Shown: positions 51,555 to 59,819 of the stretch, piece after piece
Numbering within the stretch: the first letter of the stretch is position 1
Layout of the letters: every line of letters begins with the position of its first letter
Assembly (NCBI RefSeq): GCF_021602585.1
Contig: NZ_BQIP01000011.1
Coordinates: 1-64,000 of the forward strand
Reading direction: 5' to 3'
DNA: 64,000 bases
From: Pseudomonas faucium
GTDB lineage: Bacteria; Pseudomonadota; Gammaproteobacteria; Pseudomonadales; Pseudomonadaceae
Program-made: the position numbers and the translations under genes
The notes under the pieces: model-generated
What the model was told of the DNA's origin: nothing
Seen by the model: the letters and a program-made list of their open reading frames with translations, nothing else
The model's database searches: none

Positions 51555-52904
51555 TCAGTGCAGGTCGGCCAGGGAGCGGGCATCGCGCAATTGCCACACG
51601 CGCTCGATCAATGCCTGGCCCTGGGCCGGGCTGCGCGCGCCGGAGAAGGCCAGCAGGCGCTGGAACTTGGCTTCCAGCTCCGGGCGCGACAGGGTATTGC
51701 CGGGGTCGCCCTTGGGCTCGTCGATGGCCGCGTGGAAGCTGCGGCCATCGCTGCAGGTGACCTCGACCCGGCCCAGCCAGCGGGCCGGGTAGGCGGCGTC
51801 CACTTCAGGGTCCAACTGCATCTGCACCTTGTCGCGAAACGCCGCCACCTGCGCATCGTTCAAGGCCAGGTCGCGAAACTCCAGCAGCTGCGCGCTGCCG
51901 TGCACGGCGATCAACCCGAGCACGGTGCCCATGGAGAACTTGGCCTGGTGCACGGTGGTGGGCGTGGTCACCCGGCCCAGCACATCGATCGCGCCCTGGT
52001 GCACGCGGGTGACCACCTTGGCGATATCGCCATGGCCCAGGCCTTCACCCGCCATCAACTGCAACAGCGCATCGGCGGCGGGGTGGGTGTGGCGGCACGA
52101 GGCGTGGAACTTGAACGAGGTTTCCACCAGCGCCCAGCGCGTGCCCAGGCGGTCGCTCAGGCGCGCCGGGTCGGCATCGCTGGACATGCCGGCGGCCAGG
52201 CCTTGCTCGCCTTCGAGGATATTGCGCGCCCCGCTCAGGCCATCGGCGGTCAGGTACGCGGCCAGCAGGCCGTCGGCGGCGGCCTTGGCGGTGTGCAGCT
52301 GCTTGGAGTCGGCCGCGTCGCGCAAGAATTCCCACAGGCCGGCCGCCTGGGTGCCGGCGCTGCCGAGCAGGTTGATGAACTGCTCCTGATCGAAGCCCAG
52401 CAGCTTGCCCACACCGACCGCCGCGGCCAGGGTGCCGACCGTGGCGGTGGTGTGGAAGGTGCGGTAGTGCGAGCGGCCGAGGAATTCACCGATGCGGATG
52501 CCCGCCTCATAGCCGGCCACCGCCGCCAGCAGCAGGTCCTGGCCGGACTTGCCCAGGTCCTGGGCGGCTGCCAGCACGGCGGAGAACACCACGGTGGCGG
52601 GGTGCAGCACGGAGCTGTTGTGCAGGTCGTCCTGCTCCACCAGGTGCGAGGCGGCGCCGTTGACCAGGGCGGCGAAGTAGGGCGAAGAGGTGCCCCCGCT
52701 GGTCAACACCCGCGCACGGCCCTGGGCCGGGCCCATGCGCTGGGCATAGCACTCGAACAGCGGAATCGGGTGCGCACCCTGGCTGGCCAGGGCCGAGCCC
52801 AGCCAGTCGAGAAACAGGTCTTCGGTGCGGTCCAGCACGTGGCCGGGGATCTGGGCGTAGCGCAGGTCGGCAAGGAAGCCTGCGAGCGCGTGGGTATGCT
52901 GCAT
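51555..52904 (-). CDS. MmgE/PrpD-family protein of the itaconate locus
   Basis: A 449-residue protein of the 2-methylcitrate dehydratase (PrpD)/cis-aconitate decarboxylase/IDS-epimerase family: LFLDWLGSALASQGAHPI, ALVNGAASHLVEQDDLH, HPATVVFSAVLAAAQ, FKFHASCRHTHPAADALLQL. In the P. aeruginosa itaconate locus a member of this family occurs at the same position. Relatives include dehydratases and decarboxylases on tricarboxylates such as cis-aconitate. Its reaction here is not established. It may act on a related branched acid. It lies 9 bp before ict and 10 bp after the dehydrogenase gene. Confidence 0.82.
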   Translation of the reverse strand: MQHTHALAGFLADLRYAQIPGHVLDRTEDLFLDWLGSALASQGAHPIPLFECYAQRMGPAQGRARVLTSGGTSSPYFAALVNGAASHLVEQDDLHNSSVLHPATVVFSAVLAAAQDLGKSGQDLLLAAVAGYEAGIRIGEFLGRSHYRTFHTTATVGTLAAAVGVGKLLGFDQEQFINLLGSAGTQAAGLWEFLRDAADSKQLHTAKAAADGLLAAYLTADGLSGARNILEGEQGLAAGMSSDADPARLSDRLGTRWALVETSFKFHASCRHTHPAADALLQLMAGEGLGHGDIAKVVTRVHQGAIDVLGRVTTPTTVHQAKFSMGTVLGLIAVHGSAQLLEFRDLALNDAQVAAFRDKVQMQLDPEVDAAYPARWLGRVEVTCSDGRSFHAAIDEPKGDPGNTLSRPELEAKFQRLLAFSGARSPAQGQALIERVWQLRDARSLADLH

Positions 52905-52914
52905 GTTCAGGCCC

Positions 52915-54078
52915 TCAGAAGCTGCGCGGCAGTTCGAGCAGGTGCTCGGCCACGTAGGACAGGATCAGGTTGGTGGAGATCGGCGCCACCTGGTACAGGC
53001 GGGTTTCGCGGAACTTGCGCTCGACGTCGTATTCGCAGGCGAAGCCAAAGCCGCCGTGGGTCTGCAGGCAGGCGTTGGCGGCTTCCCAGGAGGCCTTGGC
53101 GGCCAGGTACTTGGCCATGTTGGCGCTGGCCCCGGCGTTTTGCCCGCTGTCGTACTCGGCGCAGGCGCGCCAGCGCATCAGGTCGGCCGCCTCGATTTCG
53201 ATATGGGCCTCGGCAATGGGAAACTGCACGCCCTGGTTCTGCCCGATCGGGCGGCCGAACACCACGCGGTCACGGGCGTACTGCGCGGATTTTTCGATGA
53301 ACCAGCGGCCGTCGCCGATGCATTCGGCGGCGATCAACGTGCGCTCGGCGTTGAGGCCGTCGAGGATGTACCTGAAGCCTTTGCCTTCTTCGCCGATCAG
53401 GCTGCTGGCCGGGATCTTGAGGTTGTCGAAGAACAGCTCGTTGGTCTCGTGGTTGACCATGTTGGCGATCGGCTGCACGGTGAGGCCGTTGCCGATGGCT
53501 TCGCGCAGGTCGACCAGGAAGATCGACATGCCTTCGGACTTCTTCTTCACCTCGGCCAGCGGCGTGGTGCGCGCCAGCAGGATCATCAGGTCGGAGTGCT
53601 GGATGCGCGAGATCCACACCTTCTGGCCGTTGATCACGTACTCATCGCCCTGGCGCACGGCGGTGGTCTTGATCTTGGTGGTGTCGGTGCCGGTGGTGGG
53701 CTCGGTCACGCCCATCGACTGCAGGCGCAGCTCGCCGCTGGCCAGCTTGGGCAGGTACTGGCGCTTCTGCTCCTCGCTGCCATGGCGCAGCAGGGTGAAC
53801 ATGTTGTACATCTGCCCGTGCACGGTGCCGGAGTTGCCGCCGCAGGCGTTCACTTCTTCGAGAATCACCGAGGCCTCGGCCAGGCCCAGGCCGGAGCCGC
53901 CATATTGCTCGGGGATCATCGCCGACAGCCAGCCGGCGTCGGTCATGGCTTTGACGAAGGCCTCCGGGAAGCTTTTTTCTTCATCGATCTTGCGCCAGTA
54001 ACTGGCGTCGAATTCGGCGCACAAGGCGCGCACGCCTTCGCGGATGGCAGTGAGGTCATCGCTGTCGTACGTATGCAT
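52915..54078 (-). CDS. Acyl-CoA dehydrogenase of the itaconate locus
   Basis: A 387-residue flavoprotein of the short/medium-chain acyl-CoA dehydrogenase type: MIPEQYGGSGLGLAEASVIL, QSMGVTEPTTGTDTTKIKT, VINGQKVWISRIQHSDLMI and the C-terminal QTHGGFGFACEYDVERKFRE stretch. The Glu/Asp base position is not identified with certainty. It corresponds to the acyl-CoA dehydrogenase of the P. aeruginosa itaconate cluster, where its exact step is not needed for itaconate itself; it may handle a related C5 acyl-CoA. Cotranscribed: 21 bp after ich, 10 bp before the PrpD-family gene. Confidence 0.85.
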   Translation of the reverse strand: MHTYDSDDLTAIREGVRALCAEFDASYWRKIDEEKSFPEAFVKAMTDAGWLSAMIPEQYGGSGLGLAEASVILEEVNACGGNSGTVHGQMYNMFTLLRHGSEEQKRQYLPKLASGELRLQSMGVTEPTTGTDTTKIKTTAVRQGDEYVINGQKVWISRIQHSDLMILLARTTPLAEVKKKSEGMSIFLVDLREAIGNGLTVQPIANMVNHETNELFFDNLKIPASSLIGEEGKGFRYILDGLNAERTLIAAECIGDGRWFIEKSAQYARDRVVFGRPIGQNQGVQFPIAEAHIEIEAADLMRWRACAEYDSGQNAGASANMAKYLAAKASWEAANACLQTHGGFGFACEYDVERKFRETRLYQVAPISTNLILSYVAEHLLELPRSF

Positions 54079-54099
54079 GCGGGTGTTCTCTGTCGGGTA

Positions 54100-54939
54100 T
54101 CAGTCGAAAAGCACGTCGGCGCTCTGCGCCACGCCATCGGCATTGCCGGCCCACAGCTGGGCCTGGCCAGGCGCGCTGATGCGCCCGGCCACCGCGAAGG
54201 GCGTGGGCACGGTCAGCGGGCGCACGCCGCGGTAGGCGAAGTGGCGCACCTGCTTGCCGGGGTTGGCGCGGATGAACGCGCGCAGGTTCAAGGTGGCGAT
54301 CATCGGGCCGTGCACCACCAGGCCGGGGTAGCCTTCGGTGTCGGTGACATAGGGGTGGTCGTAGTGGATGCGGTGGCCGTTGAAGGTCACGGCGGAGTAG
54401 CGGAACAGCAGGGTCGGGGTGGGCACGACGGTTTCGTGCCAGTCGCCGGGCGCCTCGGCGGCGGCGCTGGTCAGCTTGGGCGGGTTGGGCTCGCGGTAGA
54501 CGATGTCCTGCTCCTCGCGCACGCAGAGCTGGCCGTGCTGCGAGTAGTCGTGGCGCACGGTGACGAACAGCAGCGCGCCGGTGCGGCCGTGCTTTTCCTC
54601 GATGTGCACGATGGTCGACAGGCGATGGGCCTCGGCGCCGACCTTGAGCGGGGCGATGAACTCGACCCGCCCGCCGGCCCACATGCGGTTGCGGTTGTCT
54701 GCCGGGGGCAGGAAGCCGCCACGGGCCGGGTGGCCGTCGCCGCCCAGTTGCGCCTCGGCCACCGGCTCCTGGAAGAAGCACCACATCCACAGCGCGGGCA
54801 GCGCTTGGCCGACGGCGGGCGCGGTTTCGCCGAAGGTGGCGGCGATGCGCTTGATCAGGTTGCGGCTGAGCTCATCGACGGCCTCTTGCGTGCGGCCGAT
54901 CCAGGCGCTGTAGTCGATGGGCGGGGGGGAAGCAGTCAT
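54100..54939 (-). CDS. ich: Itaconyl-CoA hydratase (MaoC/FAS1-like dehydratase family)
   Basis: A 279-residue double-hotdog hydratase of the mesaconyl-C4-CoA hydratase/HTD2-like type. The N-terminal half has LPALWMWCFFQEPVAEAQLG and GGFLPPADNRNRMWAGGRVE; the C-terminal half carries FRYSAVTFNGHRIHYDHPYV, with the hydratase-type Asn/His and catalytic Asp region, and YPGLVVHGPMIATLNL. Ich hydrates itaconyl-CoA to citramalyl-CoA. First gene of the ich-acd-prpD-ict-ccl operon. Of three close in-frame ATGs (54957, 54945, 54939) I prefer 54939 for its spacing from the AGAGG site, but the others are possible. Confidence 0.8.
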   Translation of the reverse strand: MTASPPPIDYSAWIGRTQEAVDELSRNLIKRIAATFGETAPAVGQALPALWMWCFFQEPVAEAQLGGDGHPARGGFLPPADNRNRMWAGGRVEFIAPLKVGAEAHRLSTIVHIEEKHGRTGALLFVTVRHDYSQHGQLCVREEQDIVYREPNPPKLTSAAAEAPGDWHETVVPTPTLLFRYSAVTFNGHRIHYDHPYVTDTEGYPGLVVHGPMIATLNLRAFIRANPGKQVRHFAYRGVRPLTVPTPFAVAGRISAPGQAQLWAGNADGVAQSADVLFD

Positions 54940-54957
54940 AACCATGGGCCTCTGCAT

Positions 54958-54965
54958 TTGTTGTT
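54958..54965 (-). promoter_or_regulatory. Hfq/Crc-type motif in the ich leader
   Basis: Minus-strand AACAACAA, a perfect AAnAAnAA match, lies immediately upstream of the first possible start codon and about 9 nt before the AGAGG ribosome site. It would allow carbon catabolite repression of the itaconate operon. Confidence 0.65.
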
Positions 54966-55005
54966 ATGGACCGATCATGCGAGGCGCCTGGCATTCTGTG
55001 AATTT

Positions 55006-55040
55006 GCATTTGTGTAAGGCAGCGTTCATGTATGCTGAAC
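55006..55040. promoter_or_regulatory. 35-bp element, copy 2 (ich/LysR divergent promoter)
   Basis: Plus-strand GCATTTGTGTAAGGC, A, GCGTTC, then ATGTATGC, then TGAAC. The last 17 bases form the palindrome GTTCA-N7-TGAAC (55024-55040), a classical LysR-type operator. It lies 67 bp before the ich start and 91 bp before the LysR start, in the same orientation to ich as copy 1 is to dctP. Confidence 0.75.
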
Positions 55041-55060
55041 GCCATGTTTTTGCCTGTACT

Positions 55061-55107
55061 GGCCTCATCGCCGGCAAGCCGGCTCCCACAGGTGCCGGGA
55101 TGAGGCC
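55061..55107. repeat. Single REP unit with short outer arms
   Basis: GGCCTCATCGCCGGCAAGCC...CACAGG followed by GGGATGAGGCC, so the outer GGCCTCATC is repeated inverted. It lies between the operator and the LysR start. Confidence 0.8.
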
Positions 55108-55130
55108 TGTGACCACCAGCGGAGCCTCAC

Positions 55131-56030
55131 ATGCATTTCGACCTGGCAGACCTGCGGCTTTTCATCCACATCGGCGAATCGCCGAGCCTGACCCAGGGCG
55201 CACGCCGGGCGTTCCTCTCGCCGGCCGCCGCCAGCGCGCGGATCAAGGCGCTGGAGGCGCAGCTCGACACGCGCCTGCTGTACCGCGACAGCCGTGGCGT
55301 GGAGCTGACCCCGGCGGGGCACAAGCTGTTGACCCACGCCCGCCTGATCATGCGCCAGGTGGACTACCTGAAAGCCGAGTTCACCCAGTTCGGCACCGAT
55401 TCGGCCGGGCATATCCGCATCTTCGCCAACACCACGGCGGTCACCGAGTTTCTCCCCGAAGTGCTGGCCGGCTTTCTCGCCAAGCGCCCCGGGGTGACGG
55501 TGGACCTGCAGGAGCGCCTGTCGCGCGACATCGTGCGCGGCGTGCTCGATGGCAGTAGCGACATGGGCATCATCGCCGGGCCCGTGGAGGCCAGCGGCCT
55601 GCAGGTGATGCACTTCAGCACCGACCGCCTGGTGCTGATCGTGCCGGTGGGCCATGAGCTGGCCTCGCGCACGCAGGTGACGCTCAAGCAGACGCTGGCG
55701 TTCCAGCACATCGGCCTGCACGACGGCAGCACTTTGCTGAGCTTTTTGCGCGACCACGTCGAGCGCATGGGGCTGAACCTTTCGCTGCGTATCCAGCTGT
55801 CCAGCTTCGAGGCGATTTGTCGGCTGGTGGAGGCGGGGGTGGGCGTCGGCATCCTGCCCGAATCGGCGGCGCTGCGGCACAGCCAGACCATGAACCTGGT
55901 CACCATCAGCCTCGACGAGCCGTGGGCGGTGCGTGAGCGCAGCATCCTGGTGCGCGAGCTGGACGCGCTGCCGGGCACGGTGCGGGCGCTGATCGCGACC
56001 CTGATGCCCGATGGCTCGGTGCAGGCCTGA
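55131..56030 (+). CDS. LysR-family regulator of the itaconate locus
   Basis: A 299-residue LysR protein: helix-turn-helix LADLRLFIHIGESPSLTQGA with RRAFLSPAAASARIKALEAQ, linker, then a ligand domain (GHIRIFANTTAVTEFLPEVL, IGLHDGSTLLSFLRDHVERM). It is divergent from ich, the usual place for the itaconate-responsive activator (ItcR/RipR type). The two 35-bp elements before ich and dctP are its likely binding sites. The effector would be itaconate or its CoA ester; this is inferred from context. Confidence 0.83.
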   Translation: MHFDLADLRLFIHIGESPSLTQGARRAFLSPAAASARIKALEAQLDTRLLYRDSRGVELTPAGHKLLTHARLIMRQVDYLKAEFTQFGTDSAGHIRIFANTTAVTEFLPEVLAGFLAKRPGVTVDLQERLSRDIVRGVLDGSSDMGIIAGPVEASGLQVMHFSTDRLVLIVPVGHELASRTQVTLKQTLAFQHIGLHDGSTLLSFLRDHVERMGLNLSLRIQLSSFEAICRLVEAGVGVGILPESAALRHSQTMNLVTISLDEPWAVRERSILVRELDALPGTVRALIATLMPDGSVQA

Positions 56031-56036
56031 CAGGCG

Positions 56037-56756
56037 CTAGAAGAACGTGCGCTGGGCCTTGAGCGTGACCACGCTCTCGCAGTAGCTGTTCATGCCCGCG
56101 TAGGCCTCGCAGCCACCGCCACTCAAGTCGGAGTTGCTGTAGATCAGGTTGAGGTCCAGCCCGAGCCAGGGGCGCGAGAGCTCCAGCGACCAGTCGGAAA
56201 ACCCGTTCACCTGGCTGCCGTCGCCGATGGTGAACGGCGTGCCCAGGCGATGGTGGGCGAGTTTTACGGTGAGGTCGACGTTGAACAGCGGCAGCCGGCC
56301 AAGGTCGGCGAACAGGGTGCCGGTGCGGTTGCCCGGGTTGTCGCGCAGGGCCCCGCCGAAGCGGCTGCCGAGCACCGAAATGCCGCCGTACAGGGCATAG
56401 CTGTCGGCGTTGGCGATGTTCGGCTGGCTGTAGTGGATCAGCCCCACCTCGTAGCCCAGGGTGCTGTCGAAGTGGTGCTTGTAGCCCAGGTAGTTGTCCA
56501 GGCGCAGGGTGGAGTCGGGCGTCACGCCCATGCTCGGGGCGTACTGGCCGATGTACCAGCCGCTGGGGTGGCTGAGGTCGAGGCCGCCGTGGAAGGCGCC
56601 GAGCGCGGTCGGCGAGATCAGCCCCTGGGCCATGCTGCGCGAAGGGGTGGTGCCGAGGGTGAAGTCGAAGTCGCCGAGCTGGCGCTGGATCTGCTGCGCC
56701 AGCAGCGCCGGGCTGAACAGCAGGGCCGCACTCAGTATCAGCAGGGGCCGGGTCAT
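56037..56756 (-). CDS. TorF-family outer-membrane porin-like protein
   Basis: A 239-residue beta-barrel-type protein: signal peptide MTRPLLILSAALLFSPALLA, then alternating amphipathic strands (GAFHGGLDLSHPSGWYIGQY, LGYKHHFDSTLGYEVGLIHY, DWSLELSRPWLGLDLNLIYS) ending in VVTLKAQRTFF with the C-terminal Phe typical of outer-membrane barrels. It fits the TIGR02001/TorF putative porin family. The ATG at 56756 starts the signal peptide. It converges with the LysR gene and stands alone otherwise. Confidence 0.75.
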   Translation of the reverse strand: MTRPLLILSAALLFSPALLAQQIQRQLGDFDFTLGTTPSRSMAQGLISPTALGAFHGGLDLSHPSGWYIGQYAPSMGVTPDSTLRLDNYLGYKHHFDSTLGYEVGLIHYSQPNIANADSYALYGGISVLGSRFGGALRDNPGNRTGTLFADLGRLPLFNVDLTVKLAHHRLGTPFTIGDGSQVNGFSDWSLELSRPWLGLDLNLIYSNSDLSGGGCEAYAGMNSYCESVVTLKAQRTFF

Positions 56757-56835
56757 GGCCACCGTCCTGGGAAGCTTGCACTTGAGCGGCAAAGGATACC
56801 TGCCCAGGCCGGCGACGAAAACCTTGGGGCCTGTT

Positions 56836-57213
56836 TCAGAGCGGCTGGGCGATTTCGATCAGGTTGAGGTCCGGGTCGCGCACGTACACCGAAAGAATCG
56901 GCCCGGTCGCCCCGGTACGCTGCACCGGCCCCTCGATGATCGGCCACTGCGCCTGCTGCAGGTGCTCGATCACCTGCTCAAGGCTAACCCGGGCGATGAA
57001 GCACAGGTCCAGGGCGCCCGGCACCGGCAGGTGGGCCTTGGGCTCGAACTCCTTGCCGCGCACGTGGATGTTGATCTTCTGGTTGCCATACAGCAGCGCC
57101 AGGCGGCCGGCGCCGAACGTTTGCAGTTGCATGCCGAGCACGCGGGTGTAGAAGTCGGTGCAGGCATCGACGTCGCAGGTGGTGAGTACCAGATGGTCCA
57201 GGTGATCGATCAT
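56836..57213 (-). CDS. VOC-family (glyoxalase/dioxygenase superfamily) protein
   Basis: A 125-residue protein with two beta-alpha-beta-beta-beta units: IDHLDHLVLTTCDVDACTDF YTRV-type start and GPILSVYVRDPDLNLIEIAQ at the end, the metal-ligand His and Glu of the vicinal oxygen chelate fold. Relatives include YwkD/YraH-type proteins, glyoxalase I and fosfomycin-resistance enzymes. No specific substrate can be given. It is divergent from the DUF3300 gene. Confidence 0.85.
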   Translation of the reverse strand: MIDHLDHLVLTTCDVDACTDFYTRVLGMQLQTFGAGRLALLYGNQKINIHVRGKEFEPKAHLPVPGALDLCFIARVSLEQVIEHLQQAQWPIIEGPVQRTGATGPILSVYVRDPDLNLIEIAQPL

Positions 57214-57363
57214 GGGCTACCTCAAGGCGTGGGGACTGACGTCGCGCAGTCCGGCCCGGGCCATCATAGTGCACTGGGCCACGCTTTCGACAAGCCCGCG
57301 TGTGGAACGCCCAGCCTTTGCTACCCTTACATTCCACGCGGTTTGACCCCAAGGGGAACTGTG

Positions 57364-58920
57364 ATGCGCAGGCCATTGCTCTACGTCGTGACGGCTGTGC
57401 TTTGCCTGGGAGGCGTTGGCGCCTACTTGCTGGCGCGAAACCCTGCAACCCCCGCAGCCCCCGCACCTGCGGCGCCCGTTGCCGCTGAGCCAGTGGCGGC
57501 GCCGCCAGCCCCACCACCCCCGGCCGCCGATGTGCCAGCGCCCAAGCAGGCCGTGTTCGACCAGGCGCAACTTGCCCAGATGATGGCGCCGATTGCCCTC
57601 TACCCCGATGCGCTGCTGGCCCAGGTGCTGATGGCCAGCACCTATCCCGGCGAGGTGACCGAGGCGGTGGCCTGGTCCAAGGCCAACCCCAAGGCCCAGG
57701 GTGACGACGCGGTCAAGCAGGTGGCCCAACAGCCCTGGGACCCGAGCGTGCAAGCCTTGGTGGCGTTCCCCCAGGTGCTGGCGCTGCTCGGCCAGGACCC
57801 GGTCTGGGTGCAGCGCATGGGCGATGCGTTTCTGGCGCAGCCTGACGAGGTGATGGCCGCGGTGCAGAACCTGCGCCAACAAGCCAAGGCAGCCGGCAAC
57901 CTGCAGAGCAACCAGTACCAGAACGTCACGGTCAAGGTCGCCGCGCCCGCCGCCAGCGCAGGCTCGGCCAGTGCCCCGGCCAGCAGCACGTCGAACATCA
58001 TCATCGAGCCCGCCAACCCCCAGGTGGTGTACGTGCCCAGCTACAACCCGACCACCACCTACGGCACCTGGGCCTACCCCGCGTCGCCGCCGGCCTACTA
58101 CCCGCCATCGCCCTTGTACACCGCCGGCACCGCGCTGATGGCGGGGCTGGCCTTCGGCACCGGCGTTGCCATCGTCAATTCGCTGTGGGGCGACTGCGAC
58201 TGGGATGACCACGATATCGACGTGAACGTGAACCGCTACAACAACATCAATGCCAACAACCGCATCGGCAACAACCAGGGCAAGTGGCAGCACAACGCCG
58301 TGCACCGCGACGGCGTGCCCTACCGCGACAGCCGCAGCCGCGAGCAATTCGGCCGCCAGCTCGACGGTGCCAGCCAGCGCGCGGCCTTCCGGGGCGACGA
58401 TGCCCAGCGCGCCGAGGCCCGTGACCGCGCCCGTGGCTCGATGGACCGGGCCGGTATCGAGCGGCCGGCCAACGCCAACCAGGATGCCCGTGACCGCGCC
58501 CGTGCCTCGCTGGACCGGGCCGGCATCGAACGGCCCGCCACCAGCAACCTCGAAGCGCGCGACCGGGCGCGCGAGGCGCGGGCCGAGCAGCCGCGCGTGG
58601 CAGACCGCCGCCAGGACCCCCGCCCCAGCCGCGACAACCTGCAGGCGAGAAACCAGAACCCGCAGCTCAACCAGCGCCGCCAAGGTGAAGGCCAGGCACG
58701 CCAGCAGCGTGATATCCGGCCCAACAATGCCGCCGGCAGGGCGCGCAACAATGCCTTCGATGGGGTCCGTTCGCCTTCGCGCACCAGCGCCCAGGCCAAC
58801 CGCGGCCGTGTCAGCCAGCAGCTCGCCCAACGGCCGAACAACGCGCGCGCCTCGGGGCACACCATTTCCCGGCCCAGCGCGCCTGTGCGCCGCGGTGGTG
58901 GCGGAGGAGGCCGTCGATGA
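57364..58920 (+). CDS. DUF3300 envelope protein with Arg/Gln/Asn-rich repeat tail
   Basis: A 518-residue protein. An N-terminal membrane anchor or signal (PLLYVVTAVLCLGGVGAYLL) is followed by a Pro/Ala linker (35-60), the DUF3300 domain (about 65-280: LAQMMAPIALYPDALLAQVL, YPGEVTEAVAWSK, NPQVVYVPSYNP) and a second hydrophobic segment near 255-280. The remaining 240 residues are a basic, low-complexity tail with a 23-residue repeat (ARDRARGSMDRAGIERPANA and onward). Function unknown. The stop overlaps the start of a DUF2950 gene (ATGA), a pairing seen in many proteobacteria. Confidence 0.82.
   Translation: MRRPLLYVVTAVLCLGGVGAYLLARNPATPAAPAPAAPVAAEPVAAPPAPPPPAADVPAPKQAVFDQAQLAQMMAPIALYPDALLAQVLMASTYPGEVTEAVAWSKANPKAQGDDAVKQVAQQPWDPSVQALVAFPQVLALLGQDPVWVQRMGDAFLAQPDEVMAAVQNLRQQAKAAGNLQSNQYQNVTVKVAAPAASAGSASAPASSTSNIIIEPANPQVVYVPSYNPTTTYGTWAYPASPPAYYPPSPLYTAGTALMAGLAFGTGVAIVNSLWGDCDWDDHDIDVNVNRYNNINANNRIGNNQGKWQHNAVHRDGVPYRDSRSREQFGRQLDGASQRAAFRGDDAQRAEARDRARGSMDRAGIERPANANQDARDRARASLDRAGIERPATSNLEARDRAREARAEQPRVADRRQDPRPSRDNLQARNQNPQLNQRRQGEGQARQQRDIRPNNAAGRARNNAFDGVRSPSRTSAQANRGRVSQQLAQRPNNARASGHTISRPSAPVRRGGGGGGRR
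58417..58580 (+). repeat. 69-bp tandem repeat inside the DUF3300 gene
   Basis: Units start at 58417, 58486 and 58555, giving a 23-codon period and about 2.4 copies. Each begins with codons for ARDRAR and the first two contain DRAGIERPA. Confidence 0.85.
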
Positions 58921-59813
58921 AACGCATGAGCATGCTTGCCCCCGTGTTGTTGGCCATGGCGGTGGCCTGGCCGTGCTGGGCCGCGACCCAGGAAGCCTTC
59001 CCGACACCGGAAAAGGCGGTGGAATCGCTGGTCGCCGCGCTGGGCACGGAGCACGCCGACGAGGCGCGCCTGGCCCAGTTGTTCGGTGAAGACTGGCGCA
59101 CCTACATCCCCCGCGAAGGGGTGCAGCGCAGCGACGTGGATGCCTTCCTCAAGCAGTACCACGAGCAGCACCAGATCCAGAACCAGGGCGATACCAAGGC
59201 CATCCTGGCAGTGGGCAGCGAACATTGGACCCTGCCCATCCCGCTGGCCAAGGCGGCCAACGGCTGGCACTTCGACCTCAAGGCCGGCAGTGCCGAGATC
59301 CGCGCCCGGCGCATCGGCCGCAACGAGCTGGGCGCCCTGCAATCGGTGCTGGCCTACCACGATGCGCAGATGGACTACGCCGCCAAGGACCGCAACGGCA
59401 ACGGTGCGCTGGAGTACGCGCAGCACATCTTCAGCACCCCCGGCAAGCACGATGGCCTGTACTGGGAAGACGAAGCCGATGGTGAGGTGAGCCCGCTGGG
59501 GCCGCTGTTCGGCCAGGACCGGGTCGGTGACGACTGGTACGGCTACCACTTCCGCATCCTCGATGGCCAAGGCCCCTCGGCCCCCGGCGGCGCCTACAGC
59601 TACCTGATCGGCGACCAGATGAGCCGGGGTTTCGCCCTGATCGCCTGGCCGGCCAAGTACAACGACACCGGGGTGATGAGTTTCATGATCAGCCATGACG
59701 GCCAGGTCTTCGAGAAAGACCTGGGCCCGCAGAGCGACAAGCTGGCCAAGGCCATGAAGCGCTTCGACCCGGATGACAGCTGGAAAGAGGTGACCGAAGA
59801 CGCCAGTGATTGA
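58917..59813 (+). CDS. DUF2950 secreted protein
   Basis: A 298-residue protein with signal peptide (MSMLAPVLLAMAVAWPCWAA) and the DUF2950 body: AFPTPEKAVESLVAALGTEH, GWHFDLKAGSAEIRARRIGR NE-type region, LAYHDAQMDYAAKDRNGNGA LEYAQ and YLIGDQMSRGFALIAWPAKY. A secreted or periplasmic role is likely from the signal. It is translationally coupled to the DUF3300 gene, so the two products probably act together in the envelope. Function unknown. Confidence 0.85.
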   Translation: MKRMSMLAPVLLAMAVAWPCWAATQEAFPTPEKAVESLVAALGTEHADEARLAQLFGEDWRTYIPREGVQRSDVDAFLKQYHEQHQIQNQGDTKAILAVGSEHWTLPIPLAKAANGWHFDLKAGSAEIRARRIGRNELGALQSVLAYHDAQMDYAAKDRNGNGALEYAQHIFSTPGKHDGLYWEDEADGEVSPLGPLFGQDRVGDDWYGYHFRILDGQGPSAPGGAYSYLIGDQMSRGFALIAWPAKYNDTGVMSFMISHDGQVFEKDLGPQSDKLAKAMKRFDPDDSWKEVTEDASD

Positions 59814-59819
59814 GCCGCG

